A stretch of DNA of 33,512 nt, taken from assembly GCF_900107765.1 (NCBI RefSeq), contig NZ_FNQY01000035.1, forward strand, positions 1 to 33,512, read 5' to 3'. This document shows, one piece after another, positions 24,617 to 33,250 of this stretch (within the stretch, counting starts at the first letter, position 1; each line of letters opens with the position of its first letter). The position numbers and the translations under genes are program-made. The DNA comes from Arachidicoccus rhizosphaerae (GTDB taxonomy: Bacteria > Bacteroidota > Bacteroidia > Chitinophagales > Chitinophagaceae). The notes under the pieces are model-generated. The model saw nothing but the letters and a program-made list of their open reading frames with translations. It did not search any database and was not told the origin of the DNA.

Positions 24617-25897
24617 TTACTTACTTCTCCCGCTCATCTTCATATCACTCATCTGCATCCCTGAAAGATTGGCACCGCTACCATTTTTGAGAATATACTC
24701 ACTATTAAGCAGATAGACGCCTGAAGACACCACGGATTCACCCACTTTAACCCCTTGTAATACCGCTACCAGTGAAGTATTATCTTGTCCGAGTGTTACT
24801 TCCCGGCGTTCAAAGCTACTGTCGGGCCGTTTCACCCAGACATAGGCGCGGTCCTGTCCGTAAATTACGGATGATTTGGGAATAGCGACACCTGGTTGTC
24901 CCTTTGATGTTTGCATATGTACATAGGCAAGCATACCCGGTTGTAAATTTCCACCTGGATTTGAGATCTCGATATTAACAAGATGAACACGTGAAGCCGG
25001 CTCATTAACAGGGTTATCAAATACGATCTTGCCTGGTAATTTTTGGCCCATGCTTCCCGCTAGTTGCACCCAGATCTTCGTATCCTTGGATATAAGCGGC
25101 AATAGCTGGTCGTATAACTGGGCCTGGACCCAAAGTGTATTATTTTCCGCAAGGCTTAGGATCGCCTCTCCTTCTTTTACGTATCCACCTTCCTCCTTCA
25201 TTTTTTGGATGAGATAGCCGGTGGACTCGCTGTAAATAGCCGTTTTTCCGGTTGGCTGCCGCTCTTGCAGGTGGTCAATTTGTTTTTGGGAAAGTCCCCA
25301 TCGCAGGAGTTTTTGCTTCATTGCCTGAATGGTGGCGGTAAAATCTACAGAGGCCTTATTAAAAAGCCCTTTTTGCTGAATTGCCAGTAGATAGTCTTTT
25401 TCAGCAGAAAGCAGGTCGGGGCTGTACAGTTCATATAGTCTTTGGCCGGCAAAGATTTCTTCACCCGGATTGCGCACATACATTTTTTCAATCCAGCCAT
25501 TTACCCGGGCGCTGATTACATCCTGCTGTTTAGGATTAAAGAGGGTGGTTGCTGTAAGCATCAGCTCACTGGATAAATTTGTTATTTGCGCTGTATCAGT
25601 ATGAATACCTGCCAGCAGCTGCTGCCGGGATGAAATCCTAAGTTCTGCCAGGGTATCTTCCGGATTTTTCTGTGCAGGACCCTGATCCAGCGGTACCAAA
25701 GTCATACCGCATATCGGGCATTTGCCTGGTGCGTTTTCCCGTATCTGATGATGCATGGGACAGGTGTAAATGACCGCTTCCTTTTTCTGCGGCAGGCTGT
25801 CTGTCATTTGCACTACCGCTTTACCATCCTGGCTATTATTACAGGCAGCCAGAGAAAATAGTAGTAAACTACCGATGATGATCCATTTATATTGCAT
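24617..25897 (-). CDS. cusB: CusB-type RND adaptor lipoprotein with HMBD, second copy
   Basis: A 426-residue lipoprotein (lipobox L-A-A-C, Cys19). An HMBD module CPMHHQIREN...CPICGM occupies 46-65, and the membrane-fusion body follows: GWIEKMYVRNPGEEIFAG (barrel-sandwich), an alpha-hairpin with the LYSPDLLSAEKDYLLAIQ helix, and NTLWVQAQLYDQLLPLI. The tail from about 410 is Met-rich (SGMQMSDMKMSG), typical of copper adaptors. It would collect periplasmic Cu(I)/Ag(I) and deliver it to CusA. It follows the other adaptor by 15 bases and closes the operon. The two adaptors differ well beyond allelic level, so they are old paralogues. One may serve the hexamer together with the other. Confidence 0.88.
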   Translation of the reverse strand: MQYKWIIIGSLLLFSLAACNNSQDGKAVVQMTDSLPQKKEAVIYTCPMHHQIRENAPGKCPICGMTLVPLDQGPAQKNPEDTLAELRISSRQQLLAGIHTDTAQITNLSSELMLTATTLFNPKQQDVISARVNGWIEKMYVRNPGEEIFAGQRLYELYSPDLLSAEKDYLLAIQQKGLFNKASVDFTATIQAMKQKLLRWGLSQKQIDHLQERQPTGKTAIYSESTGYLIQKMKEEGGYVKEGEAILSLAENNTLWVQAQLYDQLLPLISKDTKIWVQLAGSMGQKLPGKIVFDNPVNEPASRVHLVNIEISNPGGNLQPGMLAYVHMQTSKGQPGVAIPKSSVIYGQDRAYVWVKRPDSSFERREVTLGQDNTSLVAVLQGVKVGESVVSSGVYLLNSEYILKNGSGANLSGMQMSDMKMSGRSK

Positions 25898-25912
25898 GAC
25901 ATTCTCTTTTTT

Positions 25913-27148
25913 TTATTGAATAAAACTATCACTATCTACCATATAGGCGGCGTTTTCGACGATTTGGTCACCCGTTTTAATACCTGATATTATTTGGATG
26001 GAATCTTCTGTGCGGATACCTGTTTGCACAGGTCTTGCATGAAATACATCATTGCTGTTTCTATCCTTTACCCAGACCACGCTTCGCATGCCTAGTCTAT
26101 TCACCGCCGATAAAGGAACATATAGGCCCCTGTCCTCATGGCCAATGACGATGCGACCTCTTACGAGTGTTCCTATTTTCCAGTTCGCCGGTAAATTTTT
26201 CAGATAAACCCGTATGGTGGTGGTTTTTTCATTTTCCATTCGGTATGGAGGTATAAAATCCACCTGTCCGCTGATTATTTGATCCGGGCTGGCTTCCGAA
26301 TTTAAAGCCACTGGATCTCCTTTTTGGATAAAAGCCATATCACTGGCAAACACATGAAGCAAGGCCCAACGTCTGGTGATGTCCTGAATAGAAAAAATGC
26401 TCTGCCCGGCGTCCACATACATTCCTTTTCTAATGTCCAGTAATTCCGGGGTACTGTTATCCATCGCCGGATCGCTTACAGGGCGAGCGACTCCCTGGTA
26501 CGGACTAAAAATGGTAATCTGTGACAGGGGCTTTCTGCTTTCTGTTACTTTTTGGATTTCATTTTGGTGCATCCCCAGATTGCGTAATTTTACCTTCAGC
26601 GCCTTTATAAGTGTTGGGTCATTATCCTTCACGGTTTGTAACAGCTCTCTTTGTACACTGAGTAATTCGGGGCTGTAGATTTCCATCAGTGGCTGTCCTT
26701 TTGCTATGGACTGCCCGCTATATTTTACATATAACTTATCAATTCGACCTGTCACCCTTGATGCAACGCCGTTGATATCCCGCTCGTCAAAATTAATCAT
26801 ACCATCGGCGGTTATCGTATCCTTCGCATTACCTTTTACTGGTATGAACGTCTTAAAGGATCCAGTCACTGTTTTGGTAACTGGTTGTGTCAGATAAGAC
26901 AAAGCGGTATCTAAAGACACCGTATCCTTTTGGTTAGTCTCCTCGACCTTAATCAATTTCATGCCGCATATGGGGCAATTCCCGGGTTTATCTTCATGTA
27001 CCTGCGGATGCATGGAGCAGGTATAATATACCTTTGCCTGTGAATGCGCCTTTGGCTGGTTCGCCTGACACCCCGCCATGAGTAGCCCAATGAAGGCCAT
27101 CATCAGTAAAAGGTAAACCAAGTTTCTGTTTTTAATTAGTTTCATCAT
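25913..27148 (-). CDS. cusB: CusB-type RND adaptor lipoprotein with HMBD, first copy
   Basis: A 411-residue lipoprotein (lipobox M-A-G-C, Cys27). The HMBD CSMHPQV...CPICGM at 44-63 has Ser in place of the usual Pro of CPMH. The adaptor body has SRVTGRIDKLYVKYSGQSIA, the helix YSPELLSVQRELLQTVKDN, and the second sandwich strand YVDAGQSIFSIQDI. A short C-terminus ends in AAYMVDSDSFIQ without the Met-rich tail of its neighbour. It lies nine bases after cusC and 15 before the second adaptor. Role as for CusB: metal capture and bridging between CusA and CusC. Confidence 0.88.
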   Translation of the reverse strand: MMKLIKNRNLVYLLLMMAFIGLLMAGCQANQPKAHSQAKVYYTCSMHPQVHEDKPGNCPICGMKLIKVEETNQKDTVSLDTALSYLTQPVTKTVTGSFKTFIPVKGNAKDTITADGMINFDERDINGVASRVTGRIDKLYVKYSGQSIAKGQPLMEIYSPELLSVQRELLQTVKDNDPTLIKALKVKLRNLGMHQNEIQKVTESRKPLSQITIFSPYQGVARPVSDPAMDNSTPELLDIRKGMYVDAGQSIFSIQDITRRWALLHVFASDMAFIQKGDPVALNSEASPDQIISGQVDFIPPYRMENEKTTTIRVYLKNLPANWKIGTLVRGRIVIGHEDRGLYVPLSAVNRLGMRSVVWVKDRNSNDVFHARPVQTGIRTEDSIQIISGIKTGDQIVENAAYMVDSDSFIQ

Positions 27149-27157
27149 TTATAAATT

Positions 27158-28435
27158 TTAATCCTTTTGCATTTCTGTTTCCAGCATGACACGGATGTTT
27201 AACAGATCGCTTATTTTGTCCCAGTACTGCATCTTCTTCATGGTTAATTCATCCCAGGCCATGAGTGTTTCGTAAATATCGCCTGTGTTTTCACTAAATG
27301 CATTTAAGTAGGACTGGTAGGCTTTACTATAGGCAGGAATGACTTCCTGCTGGAAAATTTGTACATCCTTTTGCGCGGCCTGTAGCTTTAACCAGTCTTT
27401 TTGTATAACGCCGATAGCCTCTTGAACCTGCCCCGCCTGCATTTTACGGGTGGCCTGTATCTGATAATCGATGGCTTTTGCTTTTGATTTATAGCCTTTG
27501 GAAAACCAAGGGGCAATAGGAACAGATACCATAGCCATCGCACTATACATGTAGCCACCACTGTTCATGCGCATATTATCCAAGTTTATACCAAAGGTTG
27601 GCCTGGACTCGCTGGAAACGACTTTTTTGTTCAGCCTGAGACTGTGTATTTCGTCAGAAGCCCGGTGGATATCACTACGGTTTTCCAAAATATAGGATGA
27701 GTCCACTTGTAAAATAGCGATCTCTGAATGGGCAAAGTCTTCTGCCGTATCAATTTGTAAGGGTGCCTGTTGGGAACGGTTCATCAGGCTGTTTAAGATG
27801 GCAACGGCCTGTTCGCTGGCCGCCTCTAATTGTACCCGCATGGATTGCAGGTCACTCAGCTTTGCCCTGGCCTTATAGATTTCTGGTAAACTCGCCTTAC
27901 CATAGGGCAACCGGCCCTCTGAAATCTGAATCAGCAACTGCACCTGCTTTTGCTGCTGGTCCACCACTGCTAATTTCTTTTCCGCCACCAAGGCGTCATA
28001 ATAAGCCATTTTCGCTTCGGCAAAAAGCATATTTTTCATAGTCGCGCTATCATCTTGATCCTGAAGGCGCAAAGACTGATAATAGTCTCTTTGTTTATTT
28101 TGCTGGCCAAAGTTGGGAAACATCTGCTCCAGACGTAGCATCACCATTTTTCGGGCCATGCCGCCACCACCCATGTCCTTGCCGCCACCATAGGGGAACT
28201 CACTGAGCCCGACGCCTACGGATGGTGCCATCCATGCCTTCGCTGCATCTGCCTGGGCAAAGCTAGCCGCCGTTTTCAGGGCAAACTGCTGTAAACCGGG
28301 ATTGCGGGTTTCAATGCTATCGAGTACCTGCCTGAGCGTGTAGGTTTGCGCCTGCGTTTTCCGGGTGGTTGCAAGCACCAAAATCAGTAGAACAACTAGG
28401 CTTTTGCTTCCGGTTATAAAGGATTTGATTTTCAT
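27158..28435 (-). CDS. cusC: CusC/TolC-type outer-membrane efflux protein
   Basis: A 425-residue exported protein with a signal peptide ending T-Q-A-Q around residue 30 and the two structural repeats of outer-membrane efflux proteins. Helical stretches such as RLEQMFPNFGQQNKQRDYY and ALVAEKKLAVVDQQQKQVQ belong to the first repeat, and YKSKAKAIDYQIQATRKMQ to the second. A Met/Gly-rich loop (GGGKDMGGGGMARKMVMLR) may touch copper. There is no lipobox. It provides the outer-membrane channel of the Cus complex, standing 35 bases after cusA. The czc operon needs no separate gene because its channel is fused to CzcA. Confidence 0.88.
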   Translation of the reverse strand: MKIKSFITGSKSLVVLLILVLATTRKTQAQTYTLRQVLDSIETRNPGLQQFALKTAASFAQADAAKAWMAPSVGVGLSEFPYGGGKDMGGGGMARKMVMLRLEQMFPNFGQQNKQRDYYQSLRLQDQDDSATMKNMLFAEAKMAYYDALVAEKKLAVVDQQQKQVQLLIQISEGRLPYGKASLPEIYKARAKLSDLQSMRVQLEAASEQAVAILNSLMNRSQQAPLQIDTAEDFAHSEIAILQVDSSYILENRSDIHRASDEIHSLRLNKKVVSSESRPTFGINLDNMRMNSGGYMYSAMAMVSVPIAPWFSKGYKSKAKAIDYQIQATRKMQAGQVQEAIGVIQKDWLKLQAAQKDVQIFQQEVIPAYSKAYQSYLNAFSENTGDIYETLMAWDELTMKKMQYWDKISDLLNIRVMLETEMQKD

Positions 28436-28470
28436 AATGTAAAATTCTGAGGTTGAAGATCTATATAGTC

Positions 28471-30363
28471 CTATAAACTGTCTTTTACTTTGATACTACC
28501 ATGTTTTTTTAATTCGTTTTCCTTAAACAACTCAAAAATGATAGGCATCACCAGCAAAATGCTGATGGCAGAGGTCACCATGCCGCCAATCATGGGCAAG
28601 GCCACCGGCCGCATGAGTTCTATTCCTGTGCCATTGGACCAAAGCACAGGCACTAGTCCAAATAAAGCGACACACACCGTCATTAGTTTGGGACGTAAGC
28701 GCTTTACTGCACCTTCCAGCACATAGTGCCTGAGGGTAACTACGTCTATCGCTGTTCCTTTTTCCCGGACCATACGCTGCATCGCTTCTTCCAGATAAAT
28801 CATCATCACGACGCCGGTCTCTACAGCCACCCCAAAGAGGGCAATGAACCCAACGGCCACTGCTACGGACAGATTTTCACCCCATAAATAGACCATTAAT
28901 ATGCCACCCACGAAGGCGAACGGTACGCTTAGAATTGTGTTGAAGGCATCGCGCAAATCATGGAAGGTGAAATAGAGTATTAATAAAATAAGCAGTATGG
29001 CGACGGGAATGATCAACTCCAGGGTTTTTTGGGCATGTAACTGGTTTTCCCACTGGCCGCTCCAGTTGATAAAATAACCCTTAGGCAGCGTCAGAGTTTT
29101 ATCCAGTTTTTGCATGGCTTCTTTTACGGTGCTGCCCAGGTCCCTGCCCCGGACATCAAAGAGCACGGTACCGCGTAGTAACGCATTTTCGCTACTGATC
29201 ATCGAAGGCCCGTCCTTTAGGGAGATACTAGCTACATCGGATAAGGGAAGCGGACCATTTTTTGTTTGCACCAGTGTCCCCTTGATGTCTTCCAGGCTTG
29301 CCCGCCAATCCTGTGCCAGCCGTACATTGACGCTGAACCTTTCACGTCCTTGGTAAATTTGACCGACATTCATACCCCCTAAGGCACTTTGTACAATACT
29401 GTTGACATCGTCCGTTGTCAGCCCGTAACGCCCGATGGCATCTTTGTTCACTTCGATGTTCAGGTATTTTCCTCCTGTAATCTGCTCCGGATACAGATCT
29501 GTAATTCCCTTGATGCCTTTTAACTCACCGGCGATCATCTGCCCTAACCGGTAGATGGTATCCAGATTCTGCCCGAAAATTTTCACGCCTACATCCGTAC
29601 GAATACCGGTGGAGAGCATATTGATACGGTTAATAATGGGTTGTGTCCAGCCGTTGGTGACACCGGGAATTTGTAGTCTCTCGTTCAGCTGGCTGATGAT
29701 CTTATCTTTGGTCATCCCCGCACGCCACTCACTTTTTGGTTTTAACAGCACAATGGTCTCCACCATGCTAATCGGTGCATTATCGGTAGCGGAATTGATA
29801 CGCCCTGCCTTACCGAGTACATTTTTAACCTCCGGGGAGCTGCTGATAATTTTATCCTGCACCTGTAAGATGCGTTTCATTTCTGCGTTGGAGGCATCAG
29901 GAAGCGCTACAGGCATAAAGAGGATCGTACCTTCATCCAAAGGTGGCATAAATTGGCTCCCCATTCTTGTTAGCAAAAAAATGGACAAAACCAGCGCAAT
30001 TATATTGACCGTGAGTACGGTTTTCTTCCATTTTAAGCACCAGCTTAAAACCGGCTCATATAGACGGACAAAGAAATTGCTGACCGGGTTTTTAGATTCT
30101 GGGCGCATTTTGCCCCGCATCAGCAGCACCATGAGCACCGGGATAAGGGTAATGGCCAGGATCATTGAGGAAGCCATGACCATGGTTTTAGTCCAGGCAA
30201 GGGGGTGAAACAATTTGCCTTCCTGTCCCGTGAGTAGAAACACGGGGATAAATGAAACGACGATGATCAGAATGGCATGTACCACCGGCTTACCTACCTG
30301 TTTGGCGGACTTCTCAATAATAGCGATACGTTCCTTATTACTGATTTTATTTGAATTGTTCAT
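28471..30363 (-). CDS. cusA: CusA C-terminal part (split RND pump)
   Basis: A 630-residue protein starting just before the fifth membrane segment of a Cus-type RND pump (GKPVVHAILIIVVSFIPVF, then GQEGKLFHPLAW). It contains segments five and six, the second large periplasmic loop (GSQFMPPLDEGTILFMP, INMLSTGIRTDVGVKIFG, GPSMISSENA) and segments seven to twelve, ending in a Lys/Glu-rich tail. The loop motifs MLSTGI and GPSM are those of CusA. Its ATG is 10 bases after the stop of the N-terminal part, in a different frame. The first 25 residues (MNNSNKISNKERIAIIEKSA) are a natural cytosolic loop, so a working two-chain pump is possible. A frameshift in an ordinary cusA is the alternative. Confidence 0.88.
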   Translation of the reverse strand: MNNSNKISNKERIAIIEKSAKQVGKPVVHAILIIVVSFIPVFLLTGQEGKLFHPLAWTKTMVMASSMILAITLIPVLMVLLMRGKMRPESKNPVSNFFVRLYEPVLSWCLKWKKTVLTVNIIALVLSIFLLTRMGSQFMPPLDEGTILFMPVALPDASNAEMKRILQVQDKIISSSPEVKNVLGKAGRINSATDNAPISMVETIVLLKPKSEWRAGMTKDKIISQLNERLQIPGVTNGWTQPIINRINMLSTGIRTDVGVKIFGQNLDTIYRLGQMIAGELKGIKGITDLYPEQITGGKYLNIEVNKDAIGRYGLTTDDVNSIVQSALGGMNVGQIYQGRERFSVNVRLAQDWRASLEDIKGTLVQTKNGPLPLSDVASISLKDGPSMISSENALLRGTVLFDVRGRDLGSTVKEAMQKLDKTLTLPKGYFINWSGQWENQLHAQKTLELIIPVAILLILLILYFTFHDLRDAFNTILSVPFAFVGGILMVYLWGENLSVAVAVGFIALFGVAVETGVVMMIYLEEAMQRMVREKGTAIDVVTLRHYVLEGAVKRLRPKLMTVCVALFGLVPVLWSNGTGIELMRPVALPMIGGMVTSAISILLVMPIIFELFKENELKKHGSIKVKDSL

Positions 30364-30373
30364 AGTTTTATAA

Positions 30374-31636
30374 TTAATTGTCTGCCTCCGTCAAATGTCG
30401 ATACGCATTTTCTACCATCACGATGGCATTGTCTACTATGACCCCGATGGCAATAGCGATACCGCTTAGTGACATAATATTGGATGAAAATCCCAGTAGG
30501 CGGATCAGGATGAAGGCCGTCAAAATAGCTATAGGAATACTTAACATGACAACCAGCGCACTGCGGAAGTGTAAGAGAAAAATGAGGATAACGGCGCATA
30601 CCAAGATGATTTCTTCAATAATAGTATGTTCAATGCTTTTGACGGAAGCTTCGATCAACGTGCTGCGGTCGTAGGCCGTTTTAAAAGTGACGCCCGGCGG
30701 GAGCCCTTTTTGTATCTCCGTCATTTTAGCTTTGACCCCCTTAATGACTTCATCTGCATTGGCACCATAGCGCATGAGGATTACCCCACCCACGGCTTCC
30801 CCGTCACCGTTTTCATCTATTATCCCCAGGCGCTGATCGCCGCCCATCTGGACATCCCCGATATCCTTGATTCGGATGGGGGTAGCCCCCTCGGTAGCAA
30901 CCGGCAGATCGGCGATTTCCGCTGGGTTTTTAAGATATCCCATTCCCCGAACGATATAGTTGCTACTATTTAAATCGAAGACGCGACCACCAACGTCATT
31001 ATTATTTTCTTTTACCGCCTTCATGACATCCATAAGCGTAATATGGTAATAATCAAGCTTATGAGGATCCAGCGTGACCTGATATTGTTTTTGAAAACCG
31101 CCAAAGGAAGCTACCTCGCTTACGCCCGGTACATTTTGCAAGGCAAATTTTACATACCAGTCCTGTAAGGCGCGCCGTTCTCCTAAATCGTATCCTGGCG
31201 CATGCAGGGTATACCAATAGACCTGGCCGACACCGGTTGCGTCCGGACCTAGCGAAGGAACAACATTTTCTGGCAGGAATTTTTGGGCGTAATTCAGCCG
31301 CTCCAGGACACGGGTACGCGCCCAATAGGGATCTACGTTATCTTGGAATACAACGAAAACAAAGCTCATTCCAAACATGGAAGTAGCCCGGATATCTTTT
31401 ACCTTTGGGATACCCTGGAGGTTACTCACCAAGGGGAAGGTGATTTGGTCTTCTACCAGTTGCGGGCTGCGGCCCATCCACTGGGAAAATACGATGACTT
31501 CATTTTCGGAGAGGTCAGGAATGGCATCCACAGGCGTCTGGGTCATGCTGTAAAAGCCGTAGCCAATCAGCCCCAGCGTTGCCAGTATGACAATAAAACG
31601 GTTGTGAATAGACCAAGAGATAAGTTTATTAATCAT
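30374..31636 (-). CDS. cusA: CusA N-terminal part (split RND pump)
   Basis: A 420-residue protein covering membrane segments one to four and the first periplasmic loop of a heavy-metal RND pump. Segment four reads GIAIAIGVIVDNAIVMVEN, the Cu/Ag (Cus) class signature that lacks the DFG of CzcA. The loop carries DPYWARTRVLERLNYAQKFL and LQDWYVKFALQNVPGVSEVA. It ends TEADN-stop just after segment four, in the cytosolic loop, where a normal CusA continues for another 620 residues. It follows the HYC_CC_PP-like gene by 142 bases. Together with the next ORF it makes a full-length pump of about 1050 residues. Confidence 0.9.
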   Translation of the reverse strand: MINKLISWSIHNRFIVILATLGLIGYGFYSMTQTPVDAIPDLSENEVIVFSQWMGRSPQLVEDQITFPLVSNLQGIPKVKDIRATSMFGMSFVFVVFQDNVDPYWARTRVLERLNYAQKFLPENVVPSLGPDATGVGQVYWYTLHAPGYDLGERRALQDWYVKFALQNVPGVSEVASFGGFQKQYQVTLDPHKLDYYHITLMDVMKAVKENNNDVGGRVFDLNSSNYIVRGMGYLKNPAEIADLPVATEGATPIRIKDIGDVQMGGDQRLGIIDENGDGEAVGGVILMRYGANADEVIKGVKAKMTEIQKGLPPGVTFKTAYDRSTLIEASVKSIEHTIIEEIILVCAVILIFLLHFRSALVVMLSIPIAILTAFILIRLLGFSSNIMSLSGIAIAIGVIVDNAIVMVENAYRHLTEADN

Positions 31637-31778
31637 GATAATTGCTTTTCCTTATATAGTGTGCACTGAGGTATACAACACCGTTAGTGCTCTAATTGAT
31701 GTAGGGGATTATTTGGCATAGTCAAACGCCAAAAGCCAGACAAACAATGGTCTGCCCGGTATCAGGAAGGAAAAGAAA

Positions 31779-32177
31779 TCATATCAGGAAACTACAATTC
31801 TTCAAATAGACGGGGGCCGTCGCTCGAAAGGGTGGAGCGTGGGGAGAAAAGCTTCCCCTTGCAACGGACGAAAAACAGGAGGTCGGGATTTTAGGAAAAG
31901 AAGGTAGTACAACAGTGAAAATAGAAACGGCAGGAACCGCTATGTCCGATACGACATTCTGAGATTCTGTAATTTTCAACTGCTTATGCACATCTTTGCA
32001 ACAATCCTCGCCTTTATAACTAGACTCCATACCACAAGAAGGCCTGGCTGAAGTCTTGGCTGTATAGCTTAACACCACATTATCCAGATGCCCACAACAA
32101 TAATGTAGATTCATGCCTACACCGCTTACTGTTGTAAGATAAATAAAAAATAATATGGTGGCTAAAGCCTTTTTCAT
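31779..32177 (-). CDS. HYC_CC_PP-type Cys-rich secreted protein
   Basis: From the ATG at 32177 it has 132 residues; the TTG at 32189 lies in the promoter. The signal peptide reads MKKALATILFFIYLTTVSG. HYCCG follows at 25-29, then a Cys at 48, a CC pair at 59-60 (GEDCCKD), and a proline-rich end with HAPPF. This order (HYC, CC, PP) is that of a Bacteroidota family named after it, found next to copper and RND genes, with no known biochemical role. It leads the Cus operon. The end of the protein (residues 90-132) is rich in Pro, Ser and Phe. Confidence 0.75.
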   Translation of the reverse strand: MKKALATILFFIYLTTVSGVGMNLHYCCGHLDNVVLSYTAKTSARPSCGMESSYKGEDCCKDVHKQLKITESQNVVSDIAVPAVSIFTVVLPSFPKIPTSCFSSVARGSFSPHAPPFRATAPVYLKNCSFLI

Positions 32178-32186
32178 TCTGTAAAA

Positions 32187-32194
32187 CAAAAGTA
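32187..32194 (-). promoter_or_regulatory. Bacteroidota -7 promoter element of the cus operon
   Basis: TACTTTTG on the minus strand matches TAnnTTTG and ends nine bases before the ATG at 32177. It is the same octamer as at the czc operon. No clear -33 element was found. Confidence 0.4.
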
Positions 32195-32841
32195 CAGTTT
32201 ATTTCCATATATTTAATATAAAAATAAATAATCCAGCGATTCAGCCCCCTAAATAAAATATAGGCAGTTGCTGTATTATAGGTAGTAAAATACGTTAATT
32301 TTACAGCTGTGAGTGCAAAATTCGCACAAGACCCCCTTCCATATCCGACAGTCCAAACTTCGGCACGACATTTTTATGGGCTCTTTAATCACTTAACACT
32401 CCTTTATCTTCTTGTTAGAAATATAAAGAAAGTATTCCCTTTTTTATAAATGTGCCCCGTTCCAACTTTCCCCCAATACCGAGACCCGCAGGATCAAATA
32501 GTCAAATAGATGTCAAACGGAGGATCAAGAAATGATCCGGTAGTAACATTTTATTATCGTAAAATCGGTAAACTTCTTTGGTGTTTTTGATCGTACCTTG
32601 TTATAGAGAGGGCTTCATCAAAGATCTCCATTAAGTTATCGAAATTGATCGAATTATAGGGTTTGGACCTTTTAACCTGAACTTCGAAAGTCTGGTATCA
32701 CAAAAGGACACCTCCTTCCCGAATTTTATAATAGGTAATTTCGGATAATATTTTCCATAATAGCCTTGTTAAGGCTTCAAACGGCGGAGATTTTCATTCA
32801 AGTATATCATAAAAAAGTAGTCAGATCGATAATACTTTTAG
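32195..32841. other. Non-coding region between cus and AbiH with a possible gene relic
   Basis: About 650 bases without a complete gene. The minus strand between 32697 and 32554 is open without a start codon and reads TFEVQVKRSKPYNSINFDNL then MEIFDEALSITRYDQKHQRS. Its composition looks protein-like, so it may be a relic of an unknown gene. I found no tRNA, repeat or strong hairpin. This is the boundary between the metal island and the plus-strand accessory genes. Confidence 0.35.
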
Positions 32842-32849
32842 TAAATTTG
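32842..32849 (+). promoter_or_regulatory. Possible -7 element before the AbiH-like gene
   Basis: TAAATTTG fits TAnnTTTG and lies 62 bases before the GTG start at 32912. No -33 element at standard spacing is visible, so the call is weak. Confidence 0.3.
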
Positions 32850-32911
32850 ATGACTTGATGGTGGTCTTACTCTCATATCAAGCTGTTATTTTATCCAAAA
32901 AGAACTATATA

Positions 32912-33238
32912 GTGAATAGACTTATCATCATTGGCAACGGCTTCGATCTTGCCCACGGCCTTGAAACCAAGTATAATGATTTTATGCTCTGGTATTTAAA
33001 GAAATGCTACGGGAATGCTTATGAAAAAGGAGATTATGAGGATGATTTATTGACAATTAAAAAGGTTATTCCTAGACACGCATGGTTTACAAAAATAAAT
33101 TCGACTTCCGATTTAATTAATCATTTATATACAACAGTTGGGTTCAACCCGCTTATACATAACGATGCCAATTATCGGTTAAATTATAATGGACCCCATT
33201 TTTTGGACAGGTTAATAAGATATAACTTTATAACGTAA
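32912..33238 (+). pseudogene. AbiH-family abortive-infection protein, N-terminal fragment cut by an IS
   Basis: The GTG at 32912 gives NRLIIIGNGFDLAHGLETKY right at the N-terminus, the AbiH-family opening (GNGFDLAHGL). The longer ATG start at 32855 would add 19 residues with no counterpart. AbiH proteins are reported phage-abortive-infection proteins from lactococci and widespread relatives, usually 300 or more residues. Here the frame closes after 108 residues at HFLDRLIRYN-FIT, 12 bases before the ATG of an IS3-family OrfA. The last few codons are probably IS-derived. So this is a disrupted defence gene; its C-terminal part should lie beyond the IS, outside the window. Confidence 0.75.
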
Positions 33239-33250
33239 AACCTTTCAAAA

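Noticed and set aside
29555-30208. 217-residue plus-strand ORF
   Set aside because: Fully antisense to the CusA C-terminal part; no start signal and shadow-like composition.
31700-31778. Hairpin CAGAC...GTCTG between the HYC gene and cusA as a terminator or attenuator
   Set aside because: Only a five-base stem with a mismatch beyond it and no T run on either strand.
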